A DNA stretch of 64,000 nt, from assembly GCF_030163795.1 (NCBI RefSeq), contig NZ_JASJOF010000002.1, positions 248,001 to 312,000 of the forward strand, read 5' to 3'. The DNA comes from Roseicyclus marinus (GTDB lineage: Bacteria > Pseudomonadota > Alphaproteobacteria > Rhodobacterales > Rhodobacteraceae). The notes under the pieces are model-generated. The model did not search any database. It worked only from the letters and a program-made list of their open reading frames with translations, and had not been told where the DNA came from. The number at the start of each line of letters is the position of its first letter. Position 1 is the first letter of the stretch. Shown here in pieces: positions 1 through 10,373 of this stretch. The position numbers and the translations under genes are program-made.

Positions 1-68
1 TATTCTTTCTGAGGGCAAAACGCCTGAAATCCGCTTTTCGACGCAGCAGCGCGATAGGCGTGCAGCGC

Positions 69-986
69 TCAGGCCACATCGGCAAGGTCCGCGACCTTGA
101 CGCCCATGCCGGGCAGGCGCGCGGCCTGTTCCGGGGTGCATTCCACGAAACGCCACGCATCGGGCCGCGAGAAGAGTGCGCGGAGCAATTGATTGGTCAT
201 CATGTGGCCCGCCCGAACACCGGTGTAGCGCCCGAGGATGGGCGCACCCGCCAGCGCGAGATCGCCAAGCGCATCGAGCATCTTGTGGCGCACAGCCTCG
301 TCGGCGTGACGCAGACCACCCGGGCTGAGCACGACGCCGCCATCGACCACGACCGCATTTTCATAGGTGCCGCCCAGGGCAAGGCCCGCAGCCCACATCG
401 CATCCACATCGGCCTGACGGCAGAAGGTGCGGCTGTCGCAGAGTTCGCGCACGAAACGCCCGTTGGCGAGGCTGGCGACACGGCGCTGACGGCCGATGGC
501 CGCATCCTCGAAATCGATGGTGAAATCCATCTCGAGCCCCGGCGCAGGCGACAGGCTGGCCCATGCGTCCCCTTCGGACACGGCGACTTCGCGCAGGATT
601 TCGATCGCGTGGATCGGGGCGGATTGGCGCACGATACCGGCATCGAGAAACGCGCGGACGAAGGGCGCGGCGGATCCGTCGAGGATCGGTGCCTCGGGCC
701 CGTCCAGTTCGACATGCGCGTTGTGAATGCCGCACCCGGCAAGGGCCGCCATCACATGTTCGACGGTCGACACCTCGGCCCCGTCCTCGCCCTGCAGCTT
801 GGTGCAGAGGCGGCTCATCGGGACGACGTCATAGCGGGCGGGGATCGGCGCGCTGCCCTCAAGGTCGGTACGCTGGAACCACAGGCCCATATGCGCCGCC
901 TTCGGGCGCACAATCATGCGCACGGGTCCACCGGTGTGAAGACCCACACCCGTGAAAGCGACCGGTTGCCGAAGCGTTGCCTGCAT
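69..986 (-). CDS. lpxC: UDP-3-O-acyl-N-acetylglucosamine deacetylase LpxC
   Basis: LpxC removes the N-acetyl group from UDP-3-O-acyl-GlcNAc, the committed step of lipid A synthesis, in the cytoplasm with catalytic zinc. Seen: GVGLHTG at residues 13-19, zinc ligand His77 in VEHVMAAL, the HKMLD motif giving His234 and Asp238, and the catalytic His261 region (RAGHMM). From the ATG at 986 the protein is 305 aa, the usual family length, and begins just before the conserved GVGLHTG. The frame stays open upstream to 1079, but those extra 31 residues look like read-through. A weak GGAGA lies about 11 nt upstream. It follows ftsZ on the same strand at the end of the dcw cluster, but a terminator lies between them, so it is probably also transcribed on its own. 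Confidence 0.95.
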   Translation of the reverse strand: MQATLRQPVAFTGVGLHTGGPVRMIVRPKAAHMGLWFQRTDLEGSAPIPARYDVVPMSRLCTKLQGEDGAEVSTVEHVMAALAGCGIHNAHVELDGPEAPILDGSAAPFVRAFLDAGIVRQSAPIHAIEILREVAVSEGDAWASLSPAPGLEMDFTIDFEDAAIGRQRRVASLANGRFVRELCDSRTFCRQADVDAMWAAGLALGGTYENAVVVDGGVVLSPGGLRHADEAVRHKMLDALGDLALAGAPILGRYTGVRAGHMMTNQLLRALFSRPDAWRFVECTPEQAARLPGMGVKVADLADVA

Positions 987-1211
987 GAACGTTCTTATCT
1001 CCGCTCCGTCCGCGTGTGCCATGCGGATCGTGCCCTGCGCGCTTGTGCGTCGTGTCGACGCAATGCCCGCTTTTGCCATGGAGATCGGATACAGGGGCGG
1101 CGGGAAAGGAACAATTCAACCTTTATGACTCCCTGCAACAATGCCGAAACCTATCGGCAAGGTTTCGCCGATTGCCCGCCGACACCCGGCCAAACCGCTG
1201 TTTACAAAACG

Positions 1212-1238
1212 AAAAAGGCCGACACGCGGTCGGCCTTT
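1212..1238 (-). terminator. Rho-independent terminator after ftsZ
   Basis: A perfect 10-bp stem (1214-1223 with 1229-1238, AAAGGCCGAC / GTCGGCCTTT) and a 5-nt loop. Read on the minus strand it continues into a T-rich tract (TTTTTCGTTTTG). It lies 22 nt after the ftsZ stop, so it should end dcw transcription before lpxC. The symmetric A/T flanks could also make it work on the other strand. Confidence 0.8.
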
Positions 1239-1259
1239 CGAGATGTGTTGTGATGGGTG

Positions 1260-2870
1260 TCAGTTCGCCTGACGCCGCAGGAAGGCCGGGATCTCGATCC
1301 GTTCCTGATCGGGGTCGACAATCCCGTCATCCACCGCGTGATGCGGCGGCGGGGCCGAGGCGCGACCGACCGACATCGGGGGCTGGCGACGCTCGGTGGC
1401 GGGGGCCGCATCTTCGGCGTGGCCCGTCATGCGGTTGATCAGGGACCCGATCCCGAGGCGGGCGCGCTGCGGCGCTTCGGCCTGCGGTTCGGCGGCGGGT
1501 GCGTTGCGTGGCGCATCTTTCTGGATTGCGGCGCGCAGCCGGGCGAGCGCCTCGGGCGTCGGTTTGCCGGCGGCGGGCGGACGGGGCGCGACGAATTCGG
1601 GCTGCGACGTGGCGGTCATGCGCGGATCAGGGCGCGAAGCGGCGGTTTGGGCTGCCGGGCGATAGGCCGGCGGCGGCACCATGTCGTCATCGGCCAGATC
1701 ATCCTCGAGATCGTCGCCCATCATGCTGGTGAAGAGCGACGGCTCTTCGCCGGTCATCATCTCTTCTTCCTCGACGTAGTCCTGAACCGGCTCGGGGCGC
1801 GGGGCCGGAGCCTCGGCGGCCGGTGCGGGCGCGGGGGCCGCGCGGCTTGCCACGGCGGCGGCGGCAAAGCTGCGCGCCGGTGCCATCTGGACCTGCGCCT
1901 CGCCCACGTCGATGCCGGTGGCCACGACGCTGACGCGCATCTTGCCTTCCATGTCGGGATCGAGCGTCGAGCCGACGATGATGTTGGCGTCCGGGTCCAC
2001 TTCCTCGCGGATGCGGTTGGCGGCCTCGTCCAGTTCGAACAGGGTCAGGTCATAGCCGCCGGTCACGTTGATCAACACGCCGCGCGCACCCTTGAGGCTG
2101 ATTTCGTCGAGGAGCGGGTTGGCGATGGCCTTTTCGGCGGCCTGCAAGGCGCGGCTGTCGCCCTCGGCCTCGCCGGTGCCCATCATCGCCTTGCCCATCT
2201 CGTTCATCACGGCGCGGACATCGGCGAAATCGAGGTTGATGAGACCGGGGCGCACCATCAGGTCGGTCACGCCCTTGACGCCCTGGTAGAGCACGTCGTC
2301 GGCCATGGCGAAGGCTTCGGTGAAGGTGGTCTTTTCATTGGCCAGCCGGAACAGGTTCTGGTTGGGAATGATGATCAGCGTATCGACGACCTTTTGCAGC
2401 TGCTCGATGCCCTCATCGGCCTGCCGCATCCGCTTGGTGCCTTCGAACTGGAAGGGCTTGGTCACGACGCCGACGGTCAGAACGCCCAGCTCGCGCGCGG
2501 CCTGTGCGATGATCGGCGCGGCGCCGGTGCCGGTGCCGCCGCCCATCCCGGCGGTGATGAAGCACATATGCGCGCCGGCCAGATGATCGACGATTTCCTC
2601 GATGCTTTCCTCGGCGGCGCTGGCACCCACGGCGGGCCGTGCGCCTGCGCCCAGGCCCTCGGTCACGCGGGCGCCCATCTGGATCTTGGCGGTGGCGCGC
2701 GACTGGGTCAGCGCCTGCGCATCGGTGTTGGCGACCACGAACTCGCACCCGTCGAGGTTCTGGTCGATCATGTTGTTGACGGCATTGCCGCCCGCGCCAC
2801 CCACGCCGAACACGGTGATCCGCGGCTTCAGGTCGGGCTGGCTGTTCGGCATCATCAGGTTGAGTGTCAT
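1260..2870 (-). CDS. ftsZ: Cell division protein FtsZ
   Basis: Tubulin-like GTPase that polymerises into the cytokinetic Z ring at midcell. Seen: nucleotide-binding GVGGAGGNA at residues 22-30, tubulin signature GGGTGTG at 110-116, and a C-terminal conserved peptide ending [10 protein letters not shown], the FtsA-binding tail. At 536 aa it is much longer than E. coli FtsZ (383 aa) because of a roughly 180-residue Pro/Ala/Glu-rich linker between the GTPase core and the tail; long linkers are normal in alphaproteobacteria. It follows ftsA after a 196-bp gap, the largest gap between ftsQ and ftsZ, which fits an extra promoter. The minus-strand terminator at 1212-1238 follows. Confidence 0.97.
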   Translation of the reverse strand: MTLNLMMPNSQPDLKPRITVFGVGGAGGNAVNNMIDQNLDGCEFVVANTDAQALTQSRATAKIQMGARVTEGLGAGARPAVGASAAEESIEEIVDHLAGAHMCFITAGMGGGTGTGAAPIIAQAARELGVLTVGVVTKPFQFEGTKRMRQADEGIEQLQKVVDTLIIIPNQNLFRLANEKTTFTEAFAMADDVLYQGVKGVTDLMVRPGLINLDFADVRAVMNEMGKAMMGTGEAEGDSRALQAAEKAIANPLLDEISLKGARGVLINVTGGYDLTLFELDEAANRIREEVDPDANIIVGSTLDPDMEGKMRVSVVATGIDVGEAQVQMAPARSFAAAAVASRAAPAPAPAAEAPAPRPEPVQDYVEEEEMMTGEEPSLFTSMMGDDLEDDLADDDMVPPPAYRPAAQTAASRPDPRMTATSQPEFVAPRPPAAGKPTPEALARLRAAIQKDAPRNAPAAEPQAEAPQRARLGIGSLINRMTGHAEDAAPATERRQPPMSVGRASAPPPHHAVDDGIVDPDQERIEIPAFLRRQAN

Positions 2871-3066
2871 GGATCTGTCCGCCTGTTTTTCGATCTTGAG
2901 ATCCGGCCGCAGTCTTGTCGCCGACGGTCCGCTTCTGCCTCTGTTTCAGGCAAACTTACCTGTTTCCACAGGGCACGTCACGAGGAATTTCAAGAAATGA
3001 CGCGAAATATGGGGCGGAAATCCGCCCATTCACCCGCCTTTTGCGATGTGACACCAGATCCGGGGG
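2871..3066 (-). promoter_or_regulatory. ftsA-ftsZ intergenic region, probable ftsZ promoter
   Basis: 196 bp without a gene between ftsA and ftsZ, in a cluster whose other neighbours mostly overlap. It contains an inverted repeat GGGCGGA-AA-TCCGCCC at about 3012-3027 and a weak minus-strand TTGAAA box about 150 nt before the ftsZ start. Independent ftsZ promoters are common in this cluster; here this is inferred from the spacing. I cannot define a convincing -10 element. Confidence 0.35.
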
Positions 3067-4401
3067 TTACCAGTTGTCCCGAAACCATTTGACGGCCCGT
3101 TTCAGGCTGCGCGCCGGAAGGCGGTCGGCGGGGGTCTCGAAATCCCACCATTCGTCCTGCGGATAGGCCGCGAAAAGCGCCAGCCCCACGCAGGCCGAAA
3201 AGGCCGGTCCGCAGGTTGATTGCGGCAGGCCCTGCACCCGCAACGGACGGCCCAGACGCACCTGGTTGCCGAGGATGCGGCTGGCCAGCCCGTCGAGGCC
3301 GGGGATCTGGCTGGCCCCGCCGGTCAGAACGATCCGCTGGCTGGGCAGATGGTCGAAGCCCGCCGCCTCCAGCCGGGCCTGCACCTCTTCGAGGATTTCC
3401 TCGACGCGGGGGCGCATGACGCCGATCAGTTCGGCGCGCGTGACGGTGCGCCGGTCGTGATGCCAATCGCCCGTCTCGCTTTCCAGTTCGATGATCTCGC
3501 GGTCATCCATGCCGGTGGCGATCACGCCGCCGAAGCGGGTCTTGATCTTTTCGGCATGGGCCATCGGGATATGGAGACCCTGGCTGATGTCGCCGGTCAC
3601 ATGATCGCCGCCCATCCGCACGGTATCGGCGTAGATCATGTGTTTCTTCATGAAGATCGAGAGGCTGGTGGTGCCGCCGCCCATGTCGATACAGGCCGCG
3701 CCCAGTTCCTGCTCGTCCTCGACCAGGCTGGAGACAGCGGCGACATAGGGCGCGCTGGCCAGACCGGCCAGTTCGAGATCACAGCGTTTGACGCAGTAAA
3801 GCAGCGTCTCGATGGCATGGGCCTCGATCGTCAGGAGATGCATGTCGACGGACAGGCGGTTGCCGACATGGCCGCGCGGATCGGTCAGACCGGTGCGATG
3901 GTCGAGCGAGAAATTCACCGGCTGGGCGTGCAGCACCTCGCGGCCCTGACCCAGATCGGGCAGGTCGCATTCGGCCAGAACCTGCGCCACGTCGTGATCG
4001 GTCACGGTGCCGGTGGTCAGCGTCACCTCGCCATCGAGCCCGTAGCTGCGCGGGCGCGCACCGGCCAACGCGACGATGACGTGATCGACGCGCACCTGCG
4101 CCATCTTCTGCGCGCCCTGCACCGCGGTACGGATCGCGCGCTCGGTCTCCTGCACCATGTCGATTTCGCCAAAGCGCACGCCGCGCGAGCGGGTCGTGGC
4201 CGCGCCGATGATGCGGAAACTGGCCTGCCCCGCCATCGCGCCGATCCCTTCGGCGGGACCCATCGTGTTGGTCTGATCGAATTTCAGGATCAGGCACGAT
4301 GTCTTGTGCGTGCCGATGTCGAGCACGGCGATCACGCCCCGGCGCATCGCCTCCTGCCGCTTGGCCCGCATGGCCCGCTGCGACTGGTACAGAATGGTCA
4401 T
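3067..4401 (-). CDS. ftsA: Cell division protein FtsA
   Basis: Actin-fold ATPase that tethers FtsZ filaments to the inner membrane and recruits later division proteins. Seen: VLDIGTHKT near the N-terminus (phosphate-1 motif), the acidic CIDMGGGTT phosphate-2 motif, TGGASQIPG near the C-terminus, and a basic amphipathic C-terminal tail (LKRAVKWFRDNW) of the membrane-targeting type. The frame is open up to 4638, but the ATG at 4401 gives a normal 444-aa FtsA and overlaps the ftsQ stop by ATGA. Upstream residues are out-of-frame ftsQ sequence. Confidence 0.96.
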   Translation of the reverse strand: MTILYQSQRAMRAKRQEAMRRGVIAVLDIGTHKTSCLILKFDQTNTMGPAEGIGAMAGQASFRIIGAATTRSRGVRFGEIDMVQETERAIRTAVQGAQKMAQVRVDHVIVALAGARPRSYGLDGEVTLTTGTVTDHDVAQVLAECDLPDLGQGREVLHAQPVNFSLDHRTGLTDPRGHVGNRLSVDMHLLTIEAHAIETLLYCVKRCDLELAGLASAPYVAAVSSLVEDEQELGAACIDMGGGTTSLSIFMKKHMIYADTVRMGGDHVTGDISQGLHIPMAHAEKIKTRFGGVIATGMDDREIIELESETGDWHHDRRTVTRAELIGVMRPRVEEILEEVQARLEAAGFDHLPSQRIVLTGGASQIPGLDGLASRILGNQVRLGRPLRVQGLPQSTCGPAFSACVGLALFAAYPQDEWWDFETPADRLPARSLKRAVKWFRDNW

Positions 4402-5396
4402 CCGTTTTGCTCTCCGGTCAGGGTTTCGCGTTCCAACTCGCGGAGGCGGTGCATTTCCTCCAGCGCGGGACGGGTCAGTTGCACGGTCAATCGGTCGGGG
4501 TTGCGCAGGTCGATGCGCAGCACGTCGCGGTCGAGGATCTGGGACGCGTCCTGCAAGGCCAGCGCCCGGTCCAGCGCCTGCACCGCGCCCTGCGCGGGCA
4601 AAAGGATCCGCCGCCCATCGGTCAGCACGACGTCCCACCGCCGTTCGCCCACCCGCACAAGGCCGCGCAACCGATCGCCCAAAGGCGCGGCGGCGGCATG
4701 GAGCGCCAGCGCCTCGCCCACCACGAGGTCGGCCCCGTCGCCCGCCACGGCGGGCAGCGGCCGGTCGAGAACATGGTCATCCAAGCTTGCCACGAAATGC
4801 CCCTCGGCATCGATCAGCGACAGGCCGTCGCGCGTCTGCCAGATCAGCGCGGGCACCCGTTCCACCACGCGCACGGCAAGATACCCGCCCGACTGGATGC
4901 GCAATTCGGCCGAGGCGACCGAGGGCAAGGCCTCCACCCGGTCGCGCAGGGCGGCAAGATCCAGATCGAAGGACGACATCGGGAGTTGCAGGCCCATCGC
5001 GGCCCGCACCTCGGCGATCACCCGGTCGCTGGCCCCTTCGACGCCAACGACGGCCACGCGGAATTCGGGGCGGCTTTCGATTTCGCGGCGGATCTCCTGC
5101 CCTGCGTCCCAGATCGCCGCGCGGCGTTCGGCATCGCCGAAATAGGCCAAAGCCCCGAAACACAGGACGAAGGCCGGGACACCGACGCGCAAGAGCTTGC
5201 GGAAGAGCGGCGTAAGCCAGAGCCGCTGGACACGATAGGACCAGATCGAGGGCGCGGGATCGCGCGGGGCCTCGGGCACGAGGGCGGGCGCGGTACGGGC
5301 GACCGGCGGCTCGATGGCGCGCGGCGGTGCTTGCGTCGGCACATCGCGGCACTGCCCCGGCGGGATCGGTTCGCGGCGGGCGATCAGCGGTCGCAT
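4398..5396 (-). CDS. ftsQ: Cell division protein FtsQ
   Basis: Bitopic divisome protein that links early cytoplasmic division proteins to the FtsL/FtsB and FtsW/FtsI synthase. Seen: a Pro/Ala-rich cytoplasmic N-terminus (residues 1-50), one membrane segment at about 69-87 ([16 protein letters not shown]), then a periplasmic POTRA domain ([13 protein letters not shown]...) and the FtsQ beta domain. The ATG at 5396 gives 332 aa and overlaps the end of ddl by 13 bp; the longer open frame from 5447 lies inside ddl. Its own stop overlaps the ftsA start (ATGA), suggesting coupled translation. Confidence 0.93.
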   Translation of the reverse strand: MRPLIARREPIPPGQCRDVPTQAPPRAIEPPVARTAPALVPEAPRDPAPSIWSYRVQRLWLTPLFRKLLRVGVPAFVLCFGALAYFGDAERRAAIWDAGQEIRREIESRPEFRVAVVGVEGASDRVIAEVRAAMGLQLPMSSFDLDLAALRDRVEALPSVASAELRIQSGGYLAVRVVERVPALIWQTRDGLSLIDAEGHFVASLDDHVLDRPLPAVAGDGADLVVGEALALHAAAAPLGDRLRGLVRVGERRWDVVLTDGRRILLPAQGAVQALDRALALQDASQILDRDVLRIDLRNPDRLTVQLTRPALEEMHRLRELERETLTGEQNG

Positions 5397-6319
5397 GACG
5401 CATCCTCCACCAGCCAGCGGCACAGGGTGCCGAAGGAGATGCCGCAAGCCGCCGCCTGTTCCGGCGTCAGCGAGGTCGGCGTCATCCCCGGTTGCGTGTT
5501 GGTTTCCAGCAAGACCAGCCCCGCGAGGCCGCGGCTTTCGTCCCAGCGGAAATCGGTGCGGCTGACACCCCGGCAGCCCAGCACGCGGTGCGCGGTCACG
5601 GCCATGTCCATGCAGGCGTCGAAAATCGTCTGCGGCACCTCAGCGGGCACGACATGGCGCGATCCGCCAGCCACATATTTGGCGGCGTAATCGTACCAGC
5701 CCTCGGTCAGGATATCGGTGACGGTCAGCGCGCCGGGATCATCCGGCCCGGTCCCCATCACCGAACAGGTCAGTTCGCGGCCGGGCACATAGGTCTCGAC
5801 CATGACGGTGTCGGGCATGGTGTCGGCCAGTTGCGGCGGGCCGTTCGCGCCCTCGGTCACGAGATAGACGCCGACCGAGGACCCTTCGTTGTTGGGTTTG
5901 ACGACATAGGGCGGTTGCAGGGCATGAGCGGCCATCACCTGCGCCTTGGGCAGGATCAGGCTGTCGACCACCGGCAGGCCATGGGCGCGGTAGACTTCCT
6001 TGGTGCGAGCCTTGTCCATGGCCAGCGCCGAGGCCAGCACGCCCGAATGGGTATAGGGAATGCGAAGCCATTCGAGGAGGCCCTGAACGCAGCCATCCTC
6101 GCCCCAGCGGCCATGAAGAGCGTTGAAACAGACATCGGGCTTCAGATCCGACAGCCGCGCAGGCAGGTCGGGGCCGCAATCGACCTCGATCACCGCGTAG
6201 CCTTCGCCCCGAAGCGCCTCAGCGCAGCCACGGCCCGTCGAGAGCGACACCTCGCGCTCGGACGAGGGGCCACCCATAAGGACCGCGACACGGGGGGTTT
6301 TTCCGCTCGAACCCGCCAC
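5384..6319 (-). CDS. ddl: D-alanine--D-alanine ligase
   Basis: Cytoplasmic ATP-grasp ligase that makes the D-Ala-D-Ala dipeptide used by MurF. Seen: N-terminal [19 protein letters not shown]-grasp region [13 protein letters not shown], and the C-terminal [13 protein letters not shown] motif that positions Mg-ATP and D-Ala. Length 311 aa is normal. The start is a GTG at 6319 with a good GAGG five bases upstream; there is no ATG that keeps the N-terminal strand. It lies between murB and ftsQ, the usual alphaproteobacterial order. Confidence 0.95.
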   Translation of the reverse strand: MAGSSGKTPRVAVLMGGPSSEREVSLSTGRGCAEALRGEGYAVIEVDCGPDLPARLSDLKPDVCFNALHGRWGEDGCVQGLLEWLRIPYTHSGVLASALAMDKARTKEVYRAHGLPVVDSLILPKAQVMAAHALQPPYVVKPNNEGSSVGVYLVTEGANGPPQLADTMPDTVMVETYVPGRELTCSVMGTGPDDPGALTVTDILTEGWYDYAAKYVAGGSRHVVPAEVPQTIFDACMDMAVTAHRVLGCRGVSRTDFRWDESRGLAGLVLLETNTQPGMTPTSLTPEQAAACGISFGTLCRWLVEDASCDR

Positions 6320-6405
6320 CTGTGCCTCACGATGCCGTCGGGTTCTTTTGCCCGATCAGCTGCTTGTTTTCCGCCCGGTTGGCCCGGGTCGGTCTTATGC
6401 CTGTG

Positions 6406-7335
6406 TCATGCGCGCGGTCGCCCGACGCGCATGATTTCCCATTGTAGCTCTATTCCCTGTGTCTCGAAAACCCTTTTTCGGACCTCTTCCCCCAAACCTT
6501 CCAGATCGGCCGCCGTGGCCCCTCCGGTGTTGATGAGGAAGTTGGAATGTTTCTCCGACATCTGCGCGCCCCCCCGGCGCGCGCCGCGCAACCCGGCGGC
6601 GTCGATCACGGCCCAGGCCTTGAGGTCATGCACGTCATCGGCGCGGCCCGTCGAGGAATAGCCGGCCGGGTTGCGGAACGTGCTGCCCGCGCTGCGGTCC
6701 TTGGTGGGTTGGGTCGCATCACGCCGCGCCAGTTGATCCTCCATCCGGGCGGCCAGCGCGGCAGGATCGCCCTCGGCCGCGCGAAACGTCACCTCGGTGA
6801 TCACCGCGCCTTCGGGCAGGTCGGTCTGGCGATAGGCAAAGGCGATGTCGCCGGGGCCGAACGTCACCCGCCGCCCATTGCGCAGGACGCCGCGCGCGGA
6901 GACGAAATGATCGGCAACATAGCTGCCATAACAGCCCGCATTCATCCGGAGCGCGCCCCCCACCGAACCGGGGATGGTGCGCAGAAAGGTCAGGTCGCGC
7001 CCCGCCTCGGCGGCCTTTCGCGCGACATGGGCATCGAGGGCGGCGGCCCCCGCGATGACCAGATCGCCCTCGACCCGGATCGCGTTGAAGCCACGCCCCA
7101 GCCGGATCACGACGCCGGGAAGGCCACCGTCGCGCACGATGAGGTTCGAACCCACCCCCATCGGAAAGACCGGCACAGCCGGGTCGAGTGCGGCCAGAAA
7201 ACCGCACAAGTCGTCTTCGTCGGCGGGCTGGATCAGCCAATCGGCGGGGCCGCCCACGCGCAACCACGTCAGATCGGCAAGAGAGCGGTCCGGCGTCTTG
7301 GTGCCGCGCAGGGGAATGTCGGGAATGGCTGTCAT
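6406..7335 (-). CDS. murB: UDP-N-acetylmuramate dehydrogenase MurB
   Basis: FAD enzyme that reduces UDP-GlcNAc-enolpyruvate to UDP-MurNAc with NADPH. Seen: FAD-binding region with [12 protein letters not shown] and the [12 protein letters not shown] motif, and the C-terminal AGSTFRNP segment with the proton-donating serine, followed by the KHSNFLIN motif. At 309 aa with no extra loop in the C-terminal domain it fits type II MurB. An 86-bp gap separates it from ddl; a 52-bp gap separates it from the DUF2484 gene upstream. Confidence 0.95.
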   Translation of the reverse strand: MTAIPDIPLRGTKTPDRSLADLTWLRVGGPADWLIQPADEDDLCGFLAALDPAVPVFPMGVGSNLIVRDGGLPGVVIRLGRGFNAIRVEGDLVIAGAAALDAHVARKAAEAGRDLTFLRTIPGSVGGALRMNAGCYGSYVADHFVSARGVLRNGRRVTFGPGDIAFAYRQTDLPEGAVITEVTFRAAEGDPAALAARMEDQLARRDATQPTKDRSAGSTFRNPAGYSSTGRADDVHDLKAWAVIDAAGLRGARRGGAQMSEKHSNFLINTGGATAADLEGLGEEVRKRVFETQGIELQWEIMRVGRPRA

Positions 7336-7387
7336 GGCCTGCCTGCTAACCGCGCGCCCCGCGCCTGTCCAGCCGGGCCGCGCCGGG

Positions 7388-7669
7388 TCATTCGCCGGGA
7401 TGCTCGCGCGGCTGTTCGATCTCCTGCGGCGCCAGGAGCCCCGCCAGCCGCTGCCCCGCCCGCAAGATGGGCCAGCGCAGGAGCGTGGCCCCGGCCACCA
7501 GCCCGATCACCCCCATGGCAGGCCCCATGCTGAGCGTCACGAACCCCAGAAGCGGGATGCCCGTCGCGATCAGCACCCAGGCGAAGGGCCAGTGATAGCG
7601 TCGCGGCGCAAGACCCGCGGCGCAGGCGGCCGCCCCCCACAGACAGACAAGGAGAAGAGCGACAGGCAT
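7388..7669 (-). CDS. DUF2484 family small membrane protein
   Basis: A 93-aa hydrophobic protein beginning [14 protein letters not shown]. Two to three membrane segments are visible: residues about 2-20, 27-45 and 48-63. Small DUF2484 proteins next to murB/murC are typical of Rhodobacteraceae; no function is known. The ATG at 7669 is preferred over the longer open frame (to 7777) because it starts directly at the hydrophobic segment and overlaps the stop of the upstream 41-aa ORF (TGATG). Location inside the dcw operon suggests an envelope or cell-wall role, which is inference only. Confidence 0.8.
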   Translation of the reverse strand: MPVALLLVCLWGAAACAAGLAPRRYHWPFAWVLIATGIPLLGFVTLSMGPAMGVIGLVAGATLLRWPILRAGQRLAGLLAPQEIEQPREHPGE

Positions 7670-7794
7670 CACGCGGCACTCCTGACGGGACCAGAACCAA
7701 AACAAACGGGATCGTGGATTGCGGGACCCGCGGCCCGGCGCTTGGCCGGGGCACAAGTTGCACGAGGGCCCATCCACTTGGGCATTCTCGTCAT
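7669..7794 (-). CDS. Predicted 41-aa protein between murC and DUF2484
   Basis: Small ORF starting MTRMPKWMGPRA, rich in Arg/Lys/Pro/Ala with one Cys near the N-terminus and one near the C-terminus and no membrane segment. I do not recognise it. Support: it fills the only sizeable gap between murC and DUF2484, has a purine-rich Shine-Dalgarno region (GGAGGATGAAGGG) just before the ATG at 7794, and its TGA overlaps the DUF2484 ATG as TGATG, the coupling pattern used throughout this operon. In-frame ATGs further upstream (7812, 7821) are possible starts but fit the ribosome site less well. It could instead be non-coding spacer with a chance frame. Confidence 0.45.
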   Translation of the reverse strand: MTRMPKWMGPRATCAPAKRRAAGPAIHDPVCFGSGPVRSAA

Positions 7795-7826
7795 GGTCCC
7801 TTCATCCTCCATCCCGGTCATCACCA

Positions 7827-9266
7827 TCACCCGGCCGCGGCTTGCGTGTCCAGATCCTTCAATCGGGCGGGCAAACCATGCGCCCATGCCGAAATCGTGC
7901 CCGCGCCCAGACAGACGACCATGTCGCCCGGCCGCGCCTGTTCGCGCACCAGCCGTTCCAGATCGTCCTCGGACAGGATCGCGCGGGCGTGGCGGTGCCC
8001 GTGCCGGATCAGGCCCGCCACCAGATCATCGCGGCTTGCACCGGGGATCGGGGCCTCGCCCGCGGCATAGACTTCGGCGATGGCGACCACGTCGGCGTCG
8101 TTGAAACAGCCGCAGAAATCCTCGAACAGGCTCGAGAGGCGGGAATAGCGATGCGGCTGATGCACCGCGATGACGCGCCCCGCGCCCTCGGTCCCGATGG
8201 CTTGGCGCGCCGCGCGCAGCACGGCCGCGATCTCGACCGGGTGGTGGCCGTAATCGTCGATGATCGTCACGCCGCCGACATCGCCCACCTTGGTGAAGCG
8301 GCGGTTGACGCCCTTGAAGCCCGCCAGCGCGGCGCGGATTTCCTCGGCCTTCATGCCCAGATGCCGGGCCACGGCCACGGCGGCCAGCGCGTTCGACACG
8401 TTATGATCGCCCGGCATCGGCAGGGTGCAGCCCTCGATCACCTGCCCCTCGGCCTGAAGCGCGATGTCGAACTGCGCGACCCCCGCCTTGTAGGTCAGGT
8501 TGATCGCCCGCACATCCGCCTGCGCGTTGAAGCCGAAGGTGACGATCCGCCGGTCGGTGACGCGGCCCACCAGCGCGCGGACCTCGGGGTGATCGGTGCA
8601 GCAGACGGCGATGCCGTAGAAAGGAATGTTCGACACGAAATCGGTGAAGCCCTGCCGCAGGTTCTCGATCGTGCCCCAATGTTCCATATGCTCGGGGTCG
8701 ATGTTGGTGACGATGGCGATGGTCGCGGGCAGGCGGTTGAAGGTGCCGTCGCTTTCATCCGCCTCGACGACCATCCAGTCGCCCTGCCCCACCCGTGCGT
8801 TCGACCCATAGGCATGGATCACGCCGCCGTTGATCACCGTCGGATCGACACCGCCCGCATCCAGAAGCGTCGCCACCAGCGTCGTCGTCGTGGTCTTGCC
8901 GTGCGTTCCCGCGACCGCGATGTTGGAGCGCAGGCGCATCAATTCGGCCAGCATCTCGGCCCGGCGCACCACCGGCAGGCCGCGCGCGCGGGCGGCGTCC
9001 AGTTCCGGGTTGCCGGTCTTGATCGCGCTCGAGATCACCACGACCTCGGCATTTTCGAGGTTCTCGGCCTTTTGTCCGATGAAGATGCGCGCGCCCAGAT
9101 CCGCCAGCCGATCCGTGATCTTGCTGGCCTTCAGGTCGGAGCCCTGCACTTGGTAGCCGTGGTTGAGCAGCACCTCGGCGATGCCCGACATGCCGATCCC
9201 GCCGATGCCGACGAAATGGATCGCGCCCAGTTGGGTGGGGAGTTTGGTGACGGCGGCGGCGTTCAT
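7827..9266 (-). CDS. murC: UDP-N-acetylmuramate--L-alanine ligase MurC
   Basis: ATP-dependent ligase adding the first amino acid, L-Ala, to UDP-MurNAc. Seen: N-terminal Rossmann motif [11 protein letters not shown] (residues 18-28), ATP P-loop GTHGKTTT at 120-127, the central EADESDGTF motif, and [11 protein letters not shown]. At 479 aa it is a normal MurC. The ATG at 9266 overlaps the murG stop (ATGA); the open frame reaching 10094 runs through murG in another frame and is not used. Confidence 0.96.
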   Translation of the reverse strand: MNAAAVTKLPTQLGAIHFVGIGGIGMSGIAEVLLNHGYQVQGSDLKASKITDRLADLGARIFIGQKAENLENAEVVVISSAIKTGNPELDAARARGLPVVRRAEMLAELMRLRSNIAVAGTHGKTTTTTLVATLLDAGGVDPTVINGGVIHAYGSNARVGQGDWMVVEADESDGTFNRLPATIAIVTNIDPEHMEHWGTIENLRQGFTDFVSNIPFYGIAVCCTDHPEVRALVGRVTDRRIVTFGFNAQADVRAINLTYKAGVAQFDIALQAEGQVIEGCTLPMPGDHNVSNALAAVAVARHLGMKAEEIRAALAGFKGVNRRFTKVGDVGGVTIIDDYGHHPVEIAAVLRAARQAIGTEGAGRVIAVHQPHRYSRLSSLFEDFCGCFNDADVVAIAEVYAAGEAPIPGASRDDLVAGLIRHGHRHARAILSEDDLERLVREQARPGDMVVCLGAGTISAWAHGLPARLKDLDTQAAAG

Positions 9267-10366
9267 GAGGCTCCTTTCCGCGCCAGTTCCTCGACCAGCG
9301 CGGCAAGCCGTGTCGCGGCATCGGGAACGCCGACGGACAGGGCCCCTCGCGCCATCGTATCGGCGGCGTCGGGTTGGGTGAGAATGGTTTCGATCGCCTG
9401 CGCCAGCGTCTGGGGCGTCAGGCGGGCTTCGGGGATCATCACGGCTGCATTCGCCTCGACCAGGCCGCGCGCATTGGCGCTTTGGTGATCGGCGGTCGCT
9501 GCGGCATAGGGGATCAGGATCGCGGGCCGCCCGATCACCGAGATATCGGCGACGGACGACGCCCCGGCGCGGCTGATGACGAGCTGGGCCTCGGACAGGC
9601 GGCGCGGCATATCCCGGAAAAATGGTTCGATCTCGGCGCGCACGCCCAGCGCGGCATAGGCCCCGGCGACACGCTCGTGATCCTCGGGGCGGGCCTGCTG
9701 GGCGATGCGCAACTGCCCGCGCAACCCCTCGGGCAAGAGCGCGATGGCGGCAGGCACGGTATCGGCCAGGATACGCGCGCCCTGGCTGCCGCCGAAGACC
9801 AACAGGCTCATCGGCCAGTCGCCGGGCGGCATATAGGGCGCGCCCGCGCGCTCCAGCACGGCGGCGCGAACCGGGTTGCCGGTCTGCACCCCCTCGATGC
9901 CGGAGGGCAGCTCGGTGGGCCAAGTCCCGCAGGCCACGACATCGACGCGACGGGCGAAGACGCGATTGACCCGGCCCAGCACGCCGTTTTGTTCGTGGAT
10001 CATGCAAGGCGTGCGCGTGATCCAGGCGGCGGCCAGCGCGGGGATCGTCGGATAGCCGCCGAAACCCACCACCACATCGGGCCGCTCGCGCCACATCTTC
10101 AGCGTCGCCGCCAAGATCCCGCCGAGAATGCGGAAGGGCGCGGTCAGTTTCGCCATCACCCCGCCCCGCGCGAAGGTGGCCGAGGTCACCTGTCGCACCT
10201 CGACTGCATGGGAATAGCCATCGGTGTAGCGGGCGCCGCGCGCATCGGTCGACAAGGTCACGCGCCAGCCGCGGCGGATCATCACCTCGGACAGGGCTTG
10301 GGCGGGGAACATGTGCCCCCCGGTGCCACCGGCCGCGATGATCAGATGGGGATGGGCGGGGGTCAT
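9263..10366 (-). CDS. murG: Lipid II synthase MurG
   Basis: Membrane-associated GT-B glycosyltransferase that adds GlcNAc to lipid I, giving lipid II on the inner leaflet of the cytoplasmic membrane. Seen: N-terminal [12 protein letters not shown], the second glycine loop FGGSQGA, and the UDP-GlcNAc-binding [11 protein letters not shown] segment in the C-terminal domain. Length 367 aa from the ATG at 10366; the frame extends to 10495 only into ftsW. It is 7 bp after ftsW and overlaps murC by 4 bp. Confidence 0.96.
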   Translation of the reverse strand: MTPAHPHLIIAAGGTGGHMFPAQALSEVMIRRGWRVTLSTDARGARYTDGYSHAVEVRQVTSATFARGGVMAKLTAPFRILGGILAATLKMWRERPDVVVGFGGYPTIPALAAAWITRTPCMIHEQNGVLGRVNRVFARRVDVVACGTWPTELPSGIEGVQTGNPVRAAVLERAGAPYMPPGDWPMSLLVFGGSQGARILADTVPAAIALLPEGLRGQLRIAQQARPEDHERVAGAYAALGVRAEIEPFFRDMPRRLSEAQLVISRAGASSVADISVIGRPAILIPYAAATADHQSANARGLVEANAAVMIPEARLTPQTLAQAIETILTQPDAADTMARGALSVGVPDAATRLAALVEELARKGAS

Positions 10367-10373
10367 GGCGGGC

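Noticed and set aside
1257-5690. Long plus-strand frames opposite ftsZ, ftsA, ftsQ and ddl
   Set aside because: Mirror frames of well-identified minus-strand genes, with no recognisable motif or ribosome site.
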